64,000 nucleotides of DNA from Rhizobium halophilum (GCF_021648825.1 NZ_JAKJHS010000002.1:372001-436000), one strand, 5' to 3'. Positions 50,675 to 60,649 are shown, counted from the stretch's first letter. Program-made: numbers and translations. Notes: generated from the letters alone by a model not told the origin.

Positions 50675-51361
50675 ATGCAACCAAAAATTACTGTCGTGGA
50701 AGACGAAGAAGCGCTGAGCGTGCTTCTTCGCTACAATCTCGAAGCCGAGGGTTACGAGGTGGAGACGATCGTCAAGGGAGACGAGGCTGAGCTTAGGCTT
50801 CAGGAGCGGGTTCCCGATCTCCTTATCCTCGACTGGATGCTGCCGGGAGTTTCGGGGATCGAGCTTTGCCGGCGCCTGCGCCAGCGCCGCGAGACCGAGC
50901 GCCTGCCGATCATCATGCTGACGGCTCGTGGGGAGGAAAGTGAGCGGGTTCGCGGACTTTCGACGGGTGCGGACGACTACGTGGTAAAGCCGTTTTCGAC
51001 GCCCGAACTGATGGCGCGTGTCAAGGCGATGCTGCGGCGCGCGAAGCCGGAGGTGCTGTCGACCGTCCTTAAATGTGGCGACATCGAGCTCGACCGCGAA
51101 ACCCATCGCGTCCACCGCAAGAGCCGCGAGGTGCGCCTTGGCCCGACGGAATTCCGGCTCCTGGAATTCCTGATGTCGTCGCCCGGCCGCGTCTATTCTC
51201 GCGCGCAGCTTCTCGACGGCGTCTGGGGACATGACATCTATGTCGACGAACGGACCGTTGACGTCCATGTGGGGCGGCTGCGAAAGGCGCTCAACTTCTC
51301 CAACATGCAGGATGTCATCCGCACAGTTCGTGGCGCCGGATACTCAATGGAAGGCAGCTGA
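50675..51361 (+). CDS. phoB: Phosphate response regulator PhoB
   Basis: A 228-residue response regulator. Receiver domain (~1-120) with phosphoacceptor aspartate in LLILDWMLPGVSG, threonine/alanine switch (MLTARG) and lysine (VVKPFSTPEL). The OmpR-type winged-helix domain (~130-225) has ELDRETHRVHR and the recognition helix DERTVDVHVGRLRKALN. It binds Pho boxes such as the one before pstS and so controls its own operon. No phoR kinase gene is in this window. Confidence 0.97.
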   Translation: MQPKITVVEDEEALSVLLRYNLEAEGYEVETIVKGDEAELRLQERVPDLLILDWMLPGVSGIELCRRLRQRRETERLPIIMLTARGEESERVRGLSTGADDYVVKPFSTPELMARVKAMLRRAKPEVLSTVLKCGDIELDRETHRVHRKSREVRLGPTEFRLLEFLMSSPGRVYSRAQLLDGVWGHDIYVDERTVDVHVGRLRKALNFSNMQDVIRTVRGAGYSMEGS

Positions 51362-51388
51362 GCAGACCGTGCGCACGAGGACCGCATG

Positions 51389-51425
51389 CTGCATTGCGAC
51401 CAGAGCGCTGTTGGTCGCAATGCAG
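51389..51425 (+). terminator. Hairpin after phoB
   Basis: CTGCATTGCGACCA, nine-base loop, TGGTCGCAATGCAG: a perfect 14-base-pair stem 28 bases after phoB. There is no T-run after it, so it may rather be a bidirectional block or RNA-stabilising stem. It is the only candidate end for the pst-pho operon. Confidence 0.5.
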
Positions 51426-51574
51426 AAGGGCCTGGGAGCTGTAAAGCTTCATCGGCACGCGCGTTGACGACGGACGATCGCTAAGCGAACGGCGTGAAAA
51501 GGTCGTTCCAGACCTCCCTGATCATCAATGCTCATGCGTCCGGGACATCGAAACTTATGCATTGTAGTATTTTG

Positions 51575-51650
51575 TGGTGAGAGCGCAGGGGTTCGAACCC
51601 TGGACCTACTGATTAAAAGTCAGTTGCTCTACCGGCTGAGCTACGCTCTC
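51575..51650 (-). tRNA. tRNA-Lys (anticodon TTT)
   Basis: On the minus strand a full cloverleaf: acceptor arms GAGAGCG and CGCTCTC, a D-arm with AGCTCAGCCGGTAGAGC, an anticodon loop CTTTTAA (anticodon TTT, for Lys), and a T-arm with GGTTCGAACC. A 3' ACCA is encoded. It is a single gene between the pst-pho operon and ccdA. Confidence 0.97.
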
Positions 51651-51846
51651 CCTTGGCGGGCGCGAAGCCCTTGGAAGTGCGCGGAACATATTCAGAGGCC
51701 CTTTCCGGGTCAACCGCAAAAACAGCGAAAGTTGCGGCGGATCGACGCCAACGGTATTCCGCGCGAAAAGGTGATTGGCACAAGCGGTCGCACGTGCTTT
51801 AGGCAGGCGAGGTTTGGGCTTGCAGGCCCGCTGCTGGAGACGGTTG

Positions 51847-52596
51847 TTGTCCATAGCTGAGATTTCGTTGTTGAGCGCTCTGCTTGCGGGTGCGTTGTCC
51901 TTTCTCTCCCCGTGCGTTCTGCCGCTGGTGCCGCCATATCTGTGCTACATGGCCGGCATCTCTGTGGATCAATTCCGGGGGAAGGGCGCTGCGGTGGCCG
52001 CGGTCAACACGAGACGGGCGGTGCTCGGTCCCGCTTTCCTCTTCACGCTGGGGTTCGCCACCGTATTCGTCGCCCTTGGGGCAGGCGCCTCCACGATCGG
52101 GGTGATTCTGCGTCAGCATCTCGATCTTCTGTCGAAGATCGGCGGACTGATCATCATTCTCATGGGCCTGAACTTCCTCGGCCTTTTCCGCATCGGCATT
52201 CTGTCGCGCGAGGCGCGTTTCCAAGGTGGTGGCAAGCCAGCGACCCTATCGGGCGCTTATGTCATGGGGCTCGCCTTCGCCTTCGGCTGGACCCCCTGCA
52301 TCGGTCCCGTTCTCGGCGCCATCCTTGGCGTGGCTGCGTCCAGGGAAACCGTCGGCGACGGCGCCGCCCTGCTCGCAGTCTATTCGCTCGGGCTTGCTGT
52401 CCCGTTCTGGATTGCAGCAGGCTTCTCCGGCGCCTTTATGCGCTTTCTCGGCCGCTTCCGGCGCCATCTCGGTGCGGTCGAGAAGGTGATGGGCTCGCTG
52501 CTCGTGCTGACCGGCCTTGCGTTCATGATGGGCCTTGTGAGCGATGTTGCCATCTGGTTTCAGCAGACCTTCCCAATCCTGACGCAAATCGGCTAA
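51847..52596 (+). CDS. ccdA: Cytochrome c biogenesis protein CcdA
   Basis: A 249-residue inner-membrane protein with six membrane helices. The two redox cysteines lie in SFLSPCVLPLVPPYLCYMAG and GWTPCIGPVLGAILG. It passes reducing power from cytoplasmic thioredoxin to periplasmic thiol proteins for cytochrome c maturation. I chose the TTG at 51847 (GGAGACGG upstream) because the protein then begins like its family; the longer ORF head overlaps nothing useful and crosses the tRNA flank. Confidence 0.93.
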   Translation: MSIAEISLLSALLAGALSFLSPCVLPLVPPYLCYMAGISVDQFRGKGAAVAAVNTRRAVLGPAFLFTLGFATVFVALGAGASTIGVILRQHLDLLSKIGGLIIILMGLNFLGLFRIGILSREARFQGGGKPATLSGAYVMGLAFAFGWTPCIGPVLGAILGVAASRETVGDGAALLAVYSLGLAVPFWIAAGFSGAFMRFLGRFRRHLGAVEKVMGSLLVLTGLAFMMGLVSDVAIWFQQTFPILTQIG

Positions 52597-52637
52597 GGCG
52601 GACACTCGCCCGCCCCAACGCCGGATGATGGGAATCC

Positions 52638-53600
52638 ATGGCCGATATCATCGCACTGCTTTTGCCCTTCTTCGGGCTGATCCTGATCGGTTATTCAGCC
52701 GCCCGCCTGACGAAGCAGCCGGCAGAGGCGCTCGGCTGGATGAACACATTCATCATCTATGCTGCGCTTCCGGCTTTGTTTTTCAAGCTGGTTTCCCGCA
52801 CGCCTATCGAGGATCTTGCCCGCATAGACTTCATTCTTTCCGATATCGCGGCAACCTATCTAATCTATAGCGCACTCTTCGCTGTCACCTACCTCACTCG
52901 GCGCGCAACATTCGCCAGTTCCACCATCCAGGCTTTTGCAGGCTCATACGGCAATATCGGCTATATGGGGCCGGGACTTGCGCTCCTAGCATTCGGTGAG
53001 GCTGCAGCTGTGCCGGTGGCATTGATCGTCTGCTTTGAGAACGCAATGCATTTCATCGTCGCTCCGGCGATGATGGCGATCGCCGGAGGCGATCAACGGC
53101 CACCAACGCAACTGGCGGCGGATGTCCTGCGCAAAGTGACGCTTCATCCCTTTATCCTTTCCACCGCCCTTGGATTTGCCGTCGCGGCGAGTGGGGTCGA
53201 GGTGCCGCTCGCCGGCCAGCGACTGGTAGACTACCTTGCCCAGGCCGCCGCTCCTTGCGCTCTTTTCGCTATGGGCGTCACCCTTGCACTGCGGCCGCTG
53301 ACAAGGGTTCCGATAGAGATCGGCTATCTGGCGCTTGCGAAGCTCGTTCTGCTCCCCGCTACTGTCTACATCGTCCTGTCTCTGGCTGGAGACTTCGACC
53401 CCATCTGGGTCTATTCGGCCGTGCTGCTCGCCGGCCTGCCGACGGCCACCAACGTCTTCGTCATCAGCCAGCAGTATGGGATCTGGCAGGAGAGAGCGTC
53501 GGCAACGGTGCTGATCACGACAGCGCTGTCGGTGCTGACGCTGCCGATACTGCTCTACGTCATGAGCGCGGGCATCCTACCGCCGGACCTCTTCCCTTAG
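52638..53600 (+). CDS. AEC family transporter
   Basis: A 320-residue membrane protein with about ten helices in two inverted halves. Landmarks are LLPFFGLILIGYSAARLTK, GSYGNIGYMGPGLALLAFG (first-half discontinuous helix with Asn) and LLAGLPTATNVFVISQQYG (second half). The auxin-efflux-carrier family exports or imports organic acids such as malate or malonate in bacteria. The substrate is unknown here. It overlaps the convergent ubiH-like gene by 24 bases. Confidence 0.9.
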   Translation: MADIIALLLPFFGLILIGYSAARLTKQPAEALGWMNTFIIYAALPALFFKLVSRTPIEDLARIDFILSDIAATYLIYSALFAVTYLTRRATFASSTIQAFAGSYGNIGYMGPGLALLAFGEAAAVPVALIVCFENAMHFIVAPAMMAIAGGDQRPPTQLAADVLRKVTLHPFILSTALGFAVAASGVEVPLAGQRLVDYLAQAAAPCALFAMGVTLALRPLTRVPIEIGYLALAKLVLLPATVYIVLSLAGDFDPIWVYSAVLLAGLPTATNVFVISQQYGIWQERASATVLITTALSVLTLPILLYVMSAGILPPDLFP

Positions 53601-54779
53601 GCTGTCGACAAAGGCTCGCAAGCCTCGCCCGGGCTCGACCCCTTCACGCATCACAAGATTACGTAACGGCGGTAGGGCCGACAGCAGATGGAGTCCCGCA
53701 GAGCGGGACAGTTGGACGGGAAGAAAATCGGAGAGCAGCGAACGGTTCAGGAGGTCGACGCCAAAAGTCCGGCTCATGATGTCCGGGCGACGCCTGCGAT
53801 TGAAGCGTTCACCGGCATCGGTCGGTACAGGACGATCCGGGTTAGCTGAAAGGACCCCAACCAAGTCGATGGTATCGCGCAGCGACAGATTCAGCCCCTG
53901 AGCACCGATGGGCGGGAAGGCGTGTGCCGTTTCTCCCACGAGGGCTAGGCGACCTTTGCCAAAGCGGTCGGCCATCAGGCTCGAAAGCGGCCACGACTGC
54001 GGCCCGGGTTCAACCATAACCTTGCCCAGCATCGACTGCATGCGCCCCTCGACCTCCCGCGAAAGACGATCGAGCGGCAACGTGAGGAGCCGTTCGGCCT
54101 CATGTGGCTTGACCACCCAGACGAGGCTGGAGCGCTCACCGGGGAGGGGCACCTGCGTAAATGGACCTGTTTCAGTGTGGATCTCCGTCGAGACGTTTCC
54201 GTGTGGGATCGAGTGTTGGAAGTTGAGAACGACCGCTGTCTGGGGATAGGCCCACCGGCGAATTCCGATCCCCGCGCTCTGGCGTGTTTTGGAGGCGCGG
54301 CCATCGGCCGCGATGACGAAGCCGGCCGATATTGTCTCGCCATTTCCGAGACAAAGCACCGCCTGCTCTCTGGAAAACGATACCGCCTCCACCGTGCCGG
54401 TCACTCGGGCGACGTTTGGTTCCGCCGCAATCGCATCGGACAGGGTATCGCGCAAAACCCGATTCGGGATGTTATAGCCAAAGGCGTAGAGCCCGACGTC
54501 GGCCGCTCTGAACTGCGCTGTCGGCGCCCGAAGCAGTCTGTTCGTGCCGTCGATGATTTGCATGATCGACAGCGGCGCCGCCTTGGGCATGATCTCCGCC
54601 CAAACGCCGAGGCGCTCGATGAATTGGATGGAGTGGTCCATCAATGCGGTCGTGCGCTCATCGGAGCCTTGTGCCTCAGGTGCCACGAAAACCACCTTGC
54701 GTCCAACACGTCCCAGTGCCAGGGCCGCCACCGAACCGGCAAGACCGCCACCCACCACTGCGATTTCAAAGTCGTGCAT
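53577..54779 (-). CDS. UbiH/UbiF-family FAD monooxygenase
   Basis: A 400-residue flavoprotein of ubiquinone biosynthesis. N-terminal FAD motif VVGGGLAGSVAALALGRVG; the mid-protein DG motif is present (FVIAADGRASKTR); the C-terminal FAD-ribityl motif is GETAHAFPPIGAQGLNLSLRD. It should hydroxylate the quinone ring. Which ring position cannot be read from sequence, as rhizobial enzymes of this family have mixed specificity. GAGGATG lies before the ATG. Single gene, convergent with the AEC transporter. Confidence 0.9.
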   Translation of the reverse strand: MHDFEIAVVGGGLAGSVAALALGRVGRKVVFVAPEAQGSDERTTALMDHSIQFIERLGVWAEIMPKAAPLSIMQIIDGTNRLLRAPTAQFRAADVGLYAFGYNIPNRVLRDTLSDAIAAEPNVARVTGTVEAVSFSREQAVLCLGNGETISAGFVIAADGRASKTRQSAGIGIRRWAYPQTAVVLNFQHSIPHGNVSTEIHTETGPFTQVPLPGERSSLVWVVKPHEAERLLTLPLDRLSREVEGRMQSMLGKVMVEPGPQSWPLSSLMADRFGKGRLALVGETAHAFPPIGAQGLNLSLRDTIDLVGVLSANPDRPVPTDAGERFNRRRRPDIMSRTFGVDLLNRSLLSDFLPVQLSRSAGLHLLSALPPLRNLVMREGVEPGRGLRAFVDSLREEVRR

Positions 54780-54958
54780 GTTATCATCCTCGTCGGCAGC
54801 CCTTCCGGCGCTATGTAGAGCCTTCTCCCACGCTTATCCATGGGACGAGGCAGCGCAGGGGCAAATCCTGTGCGAGACGGGAGGGGCGGCGGTGAAGCGG
54901 TTGCAATGGCGCCCGTTTGGCCGCATAGCTCGACTACAGTACAAGTACGGAACAGCGC

Positions 54959-55693
54959 GTGATCAGACGAATCTTCAACTACCGAAAAGTGCCCTACGCG
55001 GAAATCCGCGCTTTCTCGGTTCATCTGCTGACCGCTTCAGGTTCTTTCCTGGCCTTTTTGGGCGTGGTGGCGGCGGGTGAGAACCGCTTTGTCGACATGT
55101 TCTGGTGGTTGGGCCTGGCGCTGTTCGTTGACGGAATCGACGGTCCGATCGCACGAAAGGTAAAGGTACGGGAGGTTCTGCCCAATTGGTCAGGCGACAC
55201 GCTAGATAACATCATCGACTACGTGACCTACGTCCTGCTGCCGGCGTTTGCGCTCTACCAGAGCGGCATGATCGGAGAGCCTTGGTCCTTCCTTGCCGCC
55301 GGTCTTATCGTGGTGTCGAGTGCGATCTACTACGCCGACATGGGCATGAAGACCGATGAGTATTTTTTCTCCGGCTTTCCCGTCGTCTGGAACATGGTGA
55401 TCTTCACGCTCTTCGTCATTCAGGCGAGCGAGACCACCGCCTTCATCGTCATCATCGTGTCCGTCATCTTGACATTCCTCCCGATCAACTTCCTTCATCC
55501 TGTGCGGGTGAAGCGGCTACGTCCGCTCAATCTTGCCGTCTTCCTGATCTGGTGCGTGCTAAGCGGCTATTCGCTTCTGTTGCACTTCAATTCGCCCGAT
55601 TGGCTCGTCTACGGCGTTGTGGCGTCGGGCCTGTACCTCTATTTCGTCGGCGCCGTCATGCAGATGTTTCCCAACCTCGGCCACCGCGGCTAG
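54959..55693 (+). CDS. pcs: Phosphatidylcholine synthase
   Basis: A 244-residue membrane enzyme of the CDP-alcohol phosphotransferase family that makes phosphatidylcholine from CDP-diacylglycerol and choline. The catalytic motif is the modified form DGIDGPIARKVKVREVLPNW, then SGDTLDNIIDY with its aspartates, known from rhizobial Pcs. Eight hydrophobic segments fit the family. It starts at a GTG (54959). It is typical of plant- or animal-associated alphaproteobacteria that use host choline. Confidence 0.95.
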   Translation: MIRRIFNYRKVPYAEIRAFSVHLLTASGSFLAFLGVVAAGENRFVDMFWWLGLALFVDGIDGPIARKVKVREVLPNWSGDTLDNIIDYVTYVLLPAFALYQSGMIGEPWSFLAAGLIVVSSAIYYADMGMKTDEYFFSGFPVVWNMVIFTLFVIQASETTAFIVIIVSVILTFLPINFLHPVRVKRLRPLNLAVFLIWCVLSGYSLLLHFNSPDWLVYGVVASGLYLYFVGAVMQMFPNLGHRG

Positions 55694-55846
55694 GCTGTTG
55701 GTGCGCTATGTTTCCTGTTGTGCGGAGCAATAAATTCGATATCAATGATGGCGAGCGGACGTTGCCACTTGGCGTCTGCGCAGCAGGACACGCCGGACCC
55801 TGACTCAAGCCTCGAAAGAAGGCGGGCGGCGTGAATAGGGGGTTCA

Positions 55847-57418
55847 GTGACTGTTTCGGAGGGACCGGCGGTTAGTCCGCTCTTGTCGGTCCGAGGGCTG
55901 ACAAAATATTTCGGCAACTTCGCAGCCTGTTCCGGCATCGACCTTGACATCGCTCCGGGAGAAATCCACGCGCTGCTCGGCGAAAACGGTGCCGGCAAGT
56001 CTACGCTGGTGAAGATGCTCTTCGGTATCCTGGAGCCGAGTGGAGGCGAAATCCTCTCGAGTGGGCAGGCCGTGGTAATACGATCTCCAAGCGAAGCGCG
56101 ATCGTTCGGGATCGGCATGGTCTTTCAGCACTTTTCTTTATTCGAGGCGCTGACGGTCGGTGAAAACATCGCTCTGTCACTCGACCCGAAGTTTTCGCTG
56201 CCAAGGATCTCAGACGAAGCGGCCAGGCTCTCGCATAAGTATGGTCTCCCGCTTGATCCGAAGGCCCATGTTGCGGATCTCTCCGTCGGAGAGCGGCAGC
56301 GCATCGAGATCGTGCGTGCCCTCCTGCAGAACCCGAAACTGATCATCCTGGACGAACCGACCTCGGTCCTCACGCCGCAGGAAGCGGATAGATTGTTCGA
56401 GACGCTCCTGAAGTTGAAGACGGAGGGCCGCTCGGTCCTTTACATCAGCCATCGGCTGGAGGAGGTCCGCCGCATCTGCGACCGGGCAACTGTCCTCCGG
56501 CACGGAAAGGTTACTGGTCGATGTGATCCGCGGCAGGAAACGCCCGCCTCGCTGGCACGGATGATGGTGGGAGCCGACGTCGCCGGCGTGTCGCGCGGCA
56601 CGAGTAGCGAGCTCGGAGACGTCCTGATCGAGGTGACGGACCTGTCGGTTCCAGCGCGAACGCCGTTCGCTGTTTCTCTTCGCGCCATCGACATGCAGGT
56701 GCGGGCCGGCGAAGTGCTGGCAATTGCAGGCGTTGCGGGCAACGGCCAGGGAGAGCTTTTCGATGTCCTCTCGGGCGAGTACACGGTGCCGGAGAATGAT
56801 GCGATCCGCATCCGCGGCAAGGCTGTAGGTACGGTCGGCATCAACGCGCGACGGATGCTTGGTGCAGGCTTTGTTCCGGAAGAGCGCCACGGCCATGCGG
56901 CGGTTTCGGAGATGTCCCTTTCGGACAATCTTCTCCTTGCGCGTAGCCAGCCGGACCGGCGCTCCTTTCTCTCCGGCGGTGTATTGTCCATCGTCCGCCA
57001 TAGCTCGGTCCGCTCGGCCGCCAAGCGCATCTGTGAGGACATGGACGTGCGCAAGAGCGGGGATGATCCCTCGGCGGGCTCGCTCTCAGGAGGCAACCTT
57101 CAGAAGTTCATCGTCGGTCGGGAGCTCGACCGTCAGCCCGCCGTGCTCGTGGTGAATCAGCCCACCTGGGGCGTCGACGCGGGAGCGGCGAGCCGCATCA
57201 GACAGGCGCTTGTGGACCTCGCCCGTTCCGGCTCGGCGGTGGTGGTGATCAGCCAGGATCTGGATGAAATTTTCGAGGTAGCAACCAAGGTCTCCGTGAT
57301 TTCCGAGGGCCGGTTGTCCCCCTCCTTTGCAGCCCACGAACTCAGCCTGGAGCAGATCGGCTTGATGATGGGCGGCATTCACGACTCCACGCATTCGGAG
57401 GCGAGCCATGCGCATTGA
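55847..57418 (+). CDS. BMP-family ABC transporter ATPase (double)
   Basis: A 523-residue protein with two ABC domains. The first has full motifs (GENGAGKSTLVKML; LSVGERQRIEIVRALLQ; LIILDEPTSVLTP). The second has a degraded Walker A (GVAGNGQGE) but an intact signature (LSGGNLQKFIVGREL), as usual for sugar/nucleoside importers. GTG start. It overlaps the first permease gene by 11 bases. With the BMP-family binding protein it probably imports purine nucleosides. Confidence 0.9.
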   Translation: MTVSEGPAVSPLLSVRGLTKYFGNFAACSGIDLDIAPGEIHALLGENGAGKSTLVKMLFGILEPSGGEILSSGQAVVIRSPSEARSFGIGMVFQHFSLFEALTVGENIALSLDPKFSLPRISDEAARLSHKYGLPLDPKAHVADLSVGERQRIEIVRALLQNPKLIILDEPTSVLTPQEADRLFETLLKLKTEGRSVLYISHRLEEVRRICDRATVLRHGKVTGRCDPRQETPASLARMMVGADVAGVSRGTSSELGDVLIEVTDLSVPARTPFAVSLRAIDMQVRAGEVLAIAGVAGNGQGELFDVLSGEYTVPENDAIRIRGKAVGTVGINARRMLGAGFVPEERHGHAAVSEMSLSDNLLLARSQPDRRSFLSGGVLSIVRHSSVRSAAKRICEDMDVRKSGDDPSAGSLSGGNLQKFIVGRELDRQPAVLVVNQPTWGVDAGAASRIRQALVDLARSGSAVVVISQDLDEIFEVATKVSVISEGRLSPSFAAHELSLEQIGLMMGGIHDSTHSEASHAH

Positions 57419-58499
57419 ACTGCAAAAGCGGGCGCAGCCTTCCCCACTGTTTTCGTTCGTGTCGCCGCTGCTGGCGCTGGTGCTGACCTTGTTCTTCGGC
57501 GGCATCATGTTCTGGATGCTGGGCAAACAGCCGGTAGACGCCCTCTACAGCTTCTTTGTAGAGCCTCTTCTGGAAGTATGGTCGCTGCACGAGCTTGCCG
57601 TCAAAGCAGCGCCGCTGATCCTCATCGGCGTCGGGCTGTCGATCTGTTATCGCTCCAACAACTGGAATATCGGTGCCGAGGGGCAGTTCACGATCGGCGC
57701 TATAACCGGCTCGATCCTGCCAGTTCTCTACCCGGAATGGCACTCCCTGATGATCCTGCCGCTGATGCTCGTCATGGGGATGATCGGCGGCGCCCTTTAT
57801 GCTGGCATCCCTGCACTTCTCAAGACGCGCTTCAACACCAACGAAATCCTCACCAGCCTGATGCTGGTGTATATTGCGCAGCTCTACCTCGACTGGCTCG
57901 TCCGCGGGCCATGGCGGGACCCGCAAGGCTACAACTTCCCGCAGACCAAATCCTTTGTCCCCGAGGCCGTGCTACCAGAGATCCTGGATTCTGGGCGCGC
58001 GCATCTGGCGATCGTCTTCGCGCTGGTCGCCGCGGTGGCGCTCTGGTTCATGATGCGCTTCATGCTCAAGGGCTTCGAGGTGACGGTGCTCGGGCAATCC
58101 GAGCGGGCGGGGAGGTTTGCCGGCTTTTCCGCAAAGCGGATGGTCTGGTTTTCAATGCTGCTTTCGGGGGCGCTCGCGGGACTTGCGGGCATCTCCGAAG
58201 TCTCCGGCTCCATCGGTCATGTGCAGCCGACGATCTCGCCGGGCTATGGATTTACCGCGATCATCGTCGCTTTCCTTGGGCGGCTCAATCCTCTCGGCAT
58301 CATCGCGTCCGGATTCGTTCTGGCATTGACATATCTAGGCGGCGAGGCGGCTCAGCTTTCCATCGGCATCTCGGAAAAGGTCAGCAGGGTGTTCCAGGGG
58401 TTGCTGCTCTTCTTCGTCCTGTCCTGCGATACGCTGATCCACTACCGCATCAAGATCGTGACGCAAAAGCTGCGGGGAGGGGCTGCACATCATGCTTGA
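57408..58499 (+). CDS. BMP-family ABC transporter permease 1
   Basis: A 363-residue permease of the type partnered with basic membrane proteins: about eight to ten helices, with APLILIGVGLSICYRSNNWNIGAEG and GFEVTVLGQSERAGRFAGFS coupling region. It overlaps both neighbours (11 bases at the start, 8 at the end), so the three genes are translated together. The substrate is inferred, not shown. Confidence 0.88.
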   Translation: MRIELQKRAQPSPLFSFVSPLLALVLTLFFGGIMFWMLGKQPVDALYSFFVEPLLEVWSLHELAVKAAPLILIGVGLSICYRSNNWNIGAEGQFTIGAITGSILPVLYPEWHSLMILPLMLVMGMIGGALYAGIPALLKTRFNTNEILTSLMLVYIAQLYLDWLVRGPWRDPQGYNFPQTKSFVPEAVLPEILDSGRAHLAIVFALVAAVALWFMMRFMLKGFEVTVLGQSERAGRFAGFSAKRMVWFSMLLSGALAGLAGISEVSGSIGHVQPTISPGYGFTAIIVAFLGRLNPLGIIASGFVLALTYLGGEAAQLSIGISEKVSRVFQGLLLFFVLSCDTLIHYRIKIVTQKLRGGAAHHA

Positions 58500-59406
58500 G
58501 GCAATCCTCCTCACCGTCATTACGGCGGCAACCCCGCTCGTCATTGCCGCGCTGGGCGAACTTGTGACGGAGCGATCGGGCGTCCTCAATCTCGGCGTAG
58601 AAGGCATGATGATCATGGGTGCGGTGGTCGCGTTCGCCGCGACTCAGATTACCGGAACACCCTATATAGGCGTTCTTGCGGGTATTGCGGCCGGCGCGGC
58701 CTTCTCTCTGCTCTTCGGCTTCCTGACCCTGACGCTGGTCGCCAACCAGGTCGCGACGGGGCTCGCGCTGACCATCCTCGGCCTCGGTTTGTCGGGACAG
58801 ATCGGCGAAAGCTATGTTGGCCAGCCCGGCATCAAGCTGCAGCCTATCGAAATTCCGCTTTTGGCCGACATCCCCTTGCTGGGGCCGCTGCTCTTCCGAC
58901 AGGACCTGATCTTCTACCTGTCCATCGCCTTGGTGATCGGCATTCACTGGTTCCTGTTCAGGAGCAGAACCGGCTTGAAGATGAGGGCGATCGGCGACAA
59001 CCATGCCTCGGCACATGCGCTCGGCATCAATGTGATCCGCACTCGCTACCTCGCCGTCATGTTCGGTGGCGCTTGTGCGGGCCTCGCCGGCGCCCAGCTT
59101 TCGCTCGTCTATACCCCGCAATGGGTGGAGAACATGGCTGCCGGCCGCGGCTGGATCGCGTTAGCGCTCGTGGTCTTCGCCTCCTGGCGCCCGCTACGGG
59201 TGCTGGCGGGGGGATATCTTTTCGGCGCTGTCAGCATTGGCCAATTGCATGCTCAGGCATTTGGGATTGGGATACCATCCCAGTTCCTTTCGGCATTGCC
59301 TTACGCCGCCACTATTGTCGTGCTCATCATCATCTCGCATAATCGCCGCACGACGATGATCAACACCCCGGCATCTCTCGGAAAACCCTTCGTTCCAGAG
59401 AGATGA
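58492..59406 (+). CDS. BMP-family ABC transporter permease 2
   Basis: A 304-residue permease with a very hydrophobic sequence, family segments LGELVTERSGVLNLGVEGMM and LKMRAIGDNHASAHALGINV. It forms a heterodimer with the first permease. It is followed after 42 bases by the binding protein gene. Confidence 0.88.
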   Translation: MLEAILLTVITAATPLVIAALGELVTERSGVLNLGVEGMMIMGAVVAFAATQITGTPYIGVLAGIAAGAAFSLLFGFLTLTLVANQVATGLALTILGLGLSGQIGESYVGQPGIKLQPIEIPLLADIPLLGPLLFRQDLIFYLSIALVIGIHWFLFRSRTGLKMRAIGDNHASAHALGINVIRTRYLAVMFGGACAGLAGAQLSLVYTPQWVENMAAGRGWIALALVVFASWRPLRVLAGGYLFGAVSIGQLHAQAFGIGIPSQFLSALPYAATIVVLIIISHNRRTTMINTPASLGKPFVPER

Positions 59407-59448
59407 CGAGACCTGCATCGAAGTGTAAGCCAACAGAGGTTACAGGAA

Positions 59449-60522
59449 ATGAAGAAACTTATCATCGCACTGGCTGCTACCGCCGCCCTTCTGGGCGGGT
59501 TCAACGGCGGCGCCCAGGCGCAGGACAAAACGAAGGTCTGCTTCATCTATGTCGGCTCAAAGACCGACGGGGGCTGGACGCAGGCACATGACATCGGCCG
59601 CCAGGCGTTGCAGGAACACTTTGGGGAGAAGATCGAGACGCCGTTCCTGGAGAACGTGCCAGAAGGTCCGGACGCAGAGCGCGCCATCGAACGCATGGCT
59701 CGTTCGGGCTGCGCACTTGTTTTCACCACCTCGTTCGGATTCATGGATGCGACGGCGAAAGTGGCGCAGAGGTTCCCCGACGTGAAGTTCGAGCATGCGA
59801 CAGGGTTTAAAGCCGCAGAAAACGTGGCGACCTACAATGCTCGCTTCTACGAAGGTCGCTACATCCAGGGCCAGATTGCCGCAAGGATGTCTAAGAAGGG
59901 CGTCGCCGGCTACATTGCATCCTTCCCGATCCCGGAAGTGGTGATGGGCATCAACGCCTTCCTTCTCGGTGCGCAGTCCGTAAATCCGGATTTCGAGCTG
60001 AAGGTCGTATGGGCCAATACCTGGTTCGATCCTGGGAAGGAAGCCGATGCGGCCAAGGCGCTGATCGATCAAGGCGTAGATATCCTGACGCAGCACACTG
60101 ATACGACCGCGCCGATGCAGGTTGCTGCCGAGCGCGGCATCATGGCGTTCGGCCAGGCCTCCGACATGATCGCGGCCGGCCCGAACACGCAGTTGACCGC
60201 AATCGTCGACACCTGGGGCAACTACTATATCAAGCGCGTCCAGGCCCTTCTCGACGGCAACTGGAAGTCGGAGCAGATCTGGGATGGCTTGAAGGACGGC
60301 ATCCTGACCATGGCGCCCTACACGAACATGCCGGATGATGTGAAGGCCATGGCTGAGGAAACCGAAGCCAAGATCAAGTCCGGAGAACTGCATCCGTTCA
60401 CCGGGCCGGTGAAGAAACAGGACGGCAGCGATTGGCTTGCTGAAGGTGAAAAGGCCGAAGATGGAGTGCTGCTCGGCATGAACTTCTACGTCCAGGGCGT
60501 TGACGATCAACTGCCGCAGTAA
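59449..60522 (+). CDS. BMP-family ABC transporter binding protein
   Basis: A 357-residue exported protein of the basic-membrane-protein family (PnrA-like). Signal peptide MKKLIIALAATAALLGGFNGGAQA, then CFIYVGSKTDGGWTQAHDIGR and the VAGYIASFPIPEVVMGINAF segment. Family members bind purine nucleosides, so that is the likely cargo. It closes the four-gene operon; a perfect palindromic terminator follows 18 bases later. Confidence 0.92.
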   Translation: MKKLIIALAATAALLGGFNGGAQAQDKTKVCFIYVGSKTDGGWTQAHDIGRQALQEHFGEKIETPFLENVPEGPDAERAIERMARSGCALVFTTSFGFMDATAKVAQRFPDVKFEHATGFKAAENVATYNARFYEGRYIQGQIAARMSKKGVAGYIASFPIPEVVMGINAFLLGAQSVNPDFELKVVWANTWFDPGKEADAAKALIDQGVDILTQHTDTTAPMQVAAERGIMAFGQASDMIAAGPNTQLTAIVDTWGNYYIKRVQALLDGNWKSEQIWDGLKDGILTMAPYTNMPDDVKAMAEETEAKIKSGELHPFTGPVKKQDGSDWLAEGEKAEDGVLLGMNFYVQGVDDQLPQ

Positions 60523-60540
60523 ACCGCCCAAAAATCTGGT

Positions 60541-60566
60541 AAAGGCGCCCCTATAGGGGCGCCTTT
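60541..60566 (+). terminator. Terminator of the BMP transporter operon
   Basis: A perfect 26-base palindrome, arms AAAGGCGCCCC and GGGGCGCCTTT with a TATA centre, ending in TTTCTTG. It separates the transporter from glmU. Confidence 0.85.
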
Positions 60567-60649
60567 CTTGTTGCAGGGCGTCACAAGGCGTTTATCGCCT
60601 GTCAATCGTGTTGTTGCTAAGAAGCGGCAAAACGTCAGAGGAGAGATCC

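Noticed and set aside
51528..51860. A 110-codon plus-strand ORF and its minus-strand counterpart across 51.5-51.9 kb
   Set aside because: They run through the tRNA-Lys gene and the ccdA start; neither can be a protein gene.
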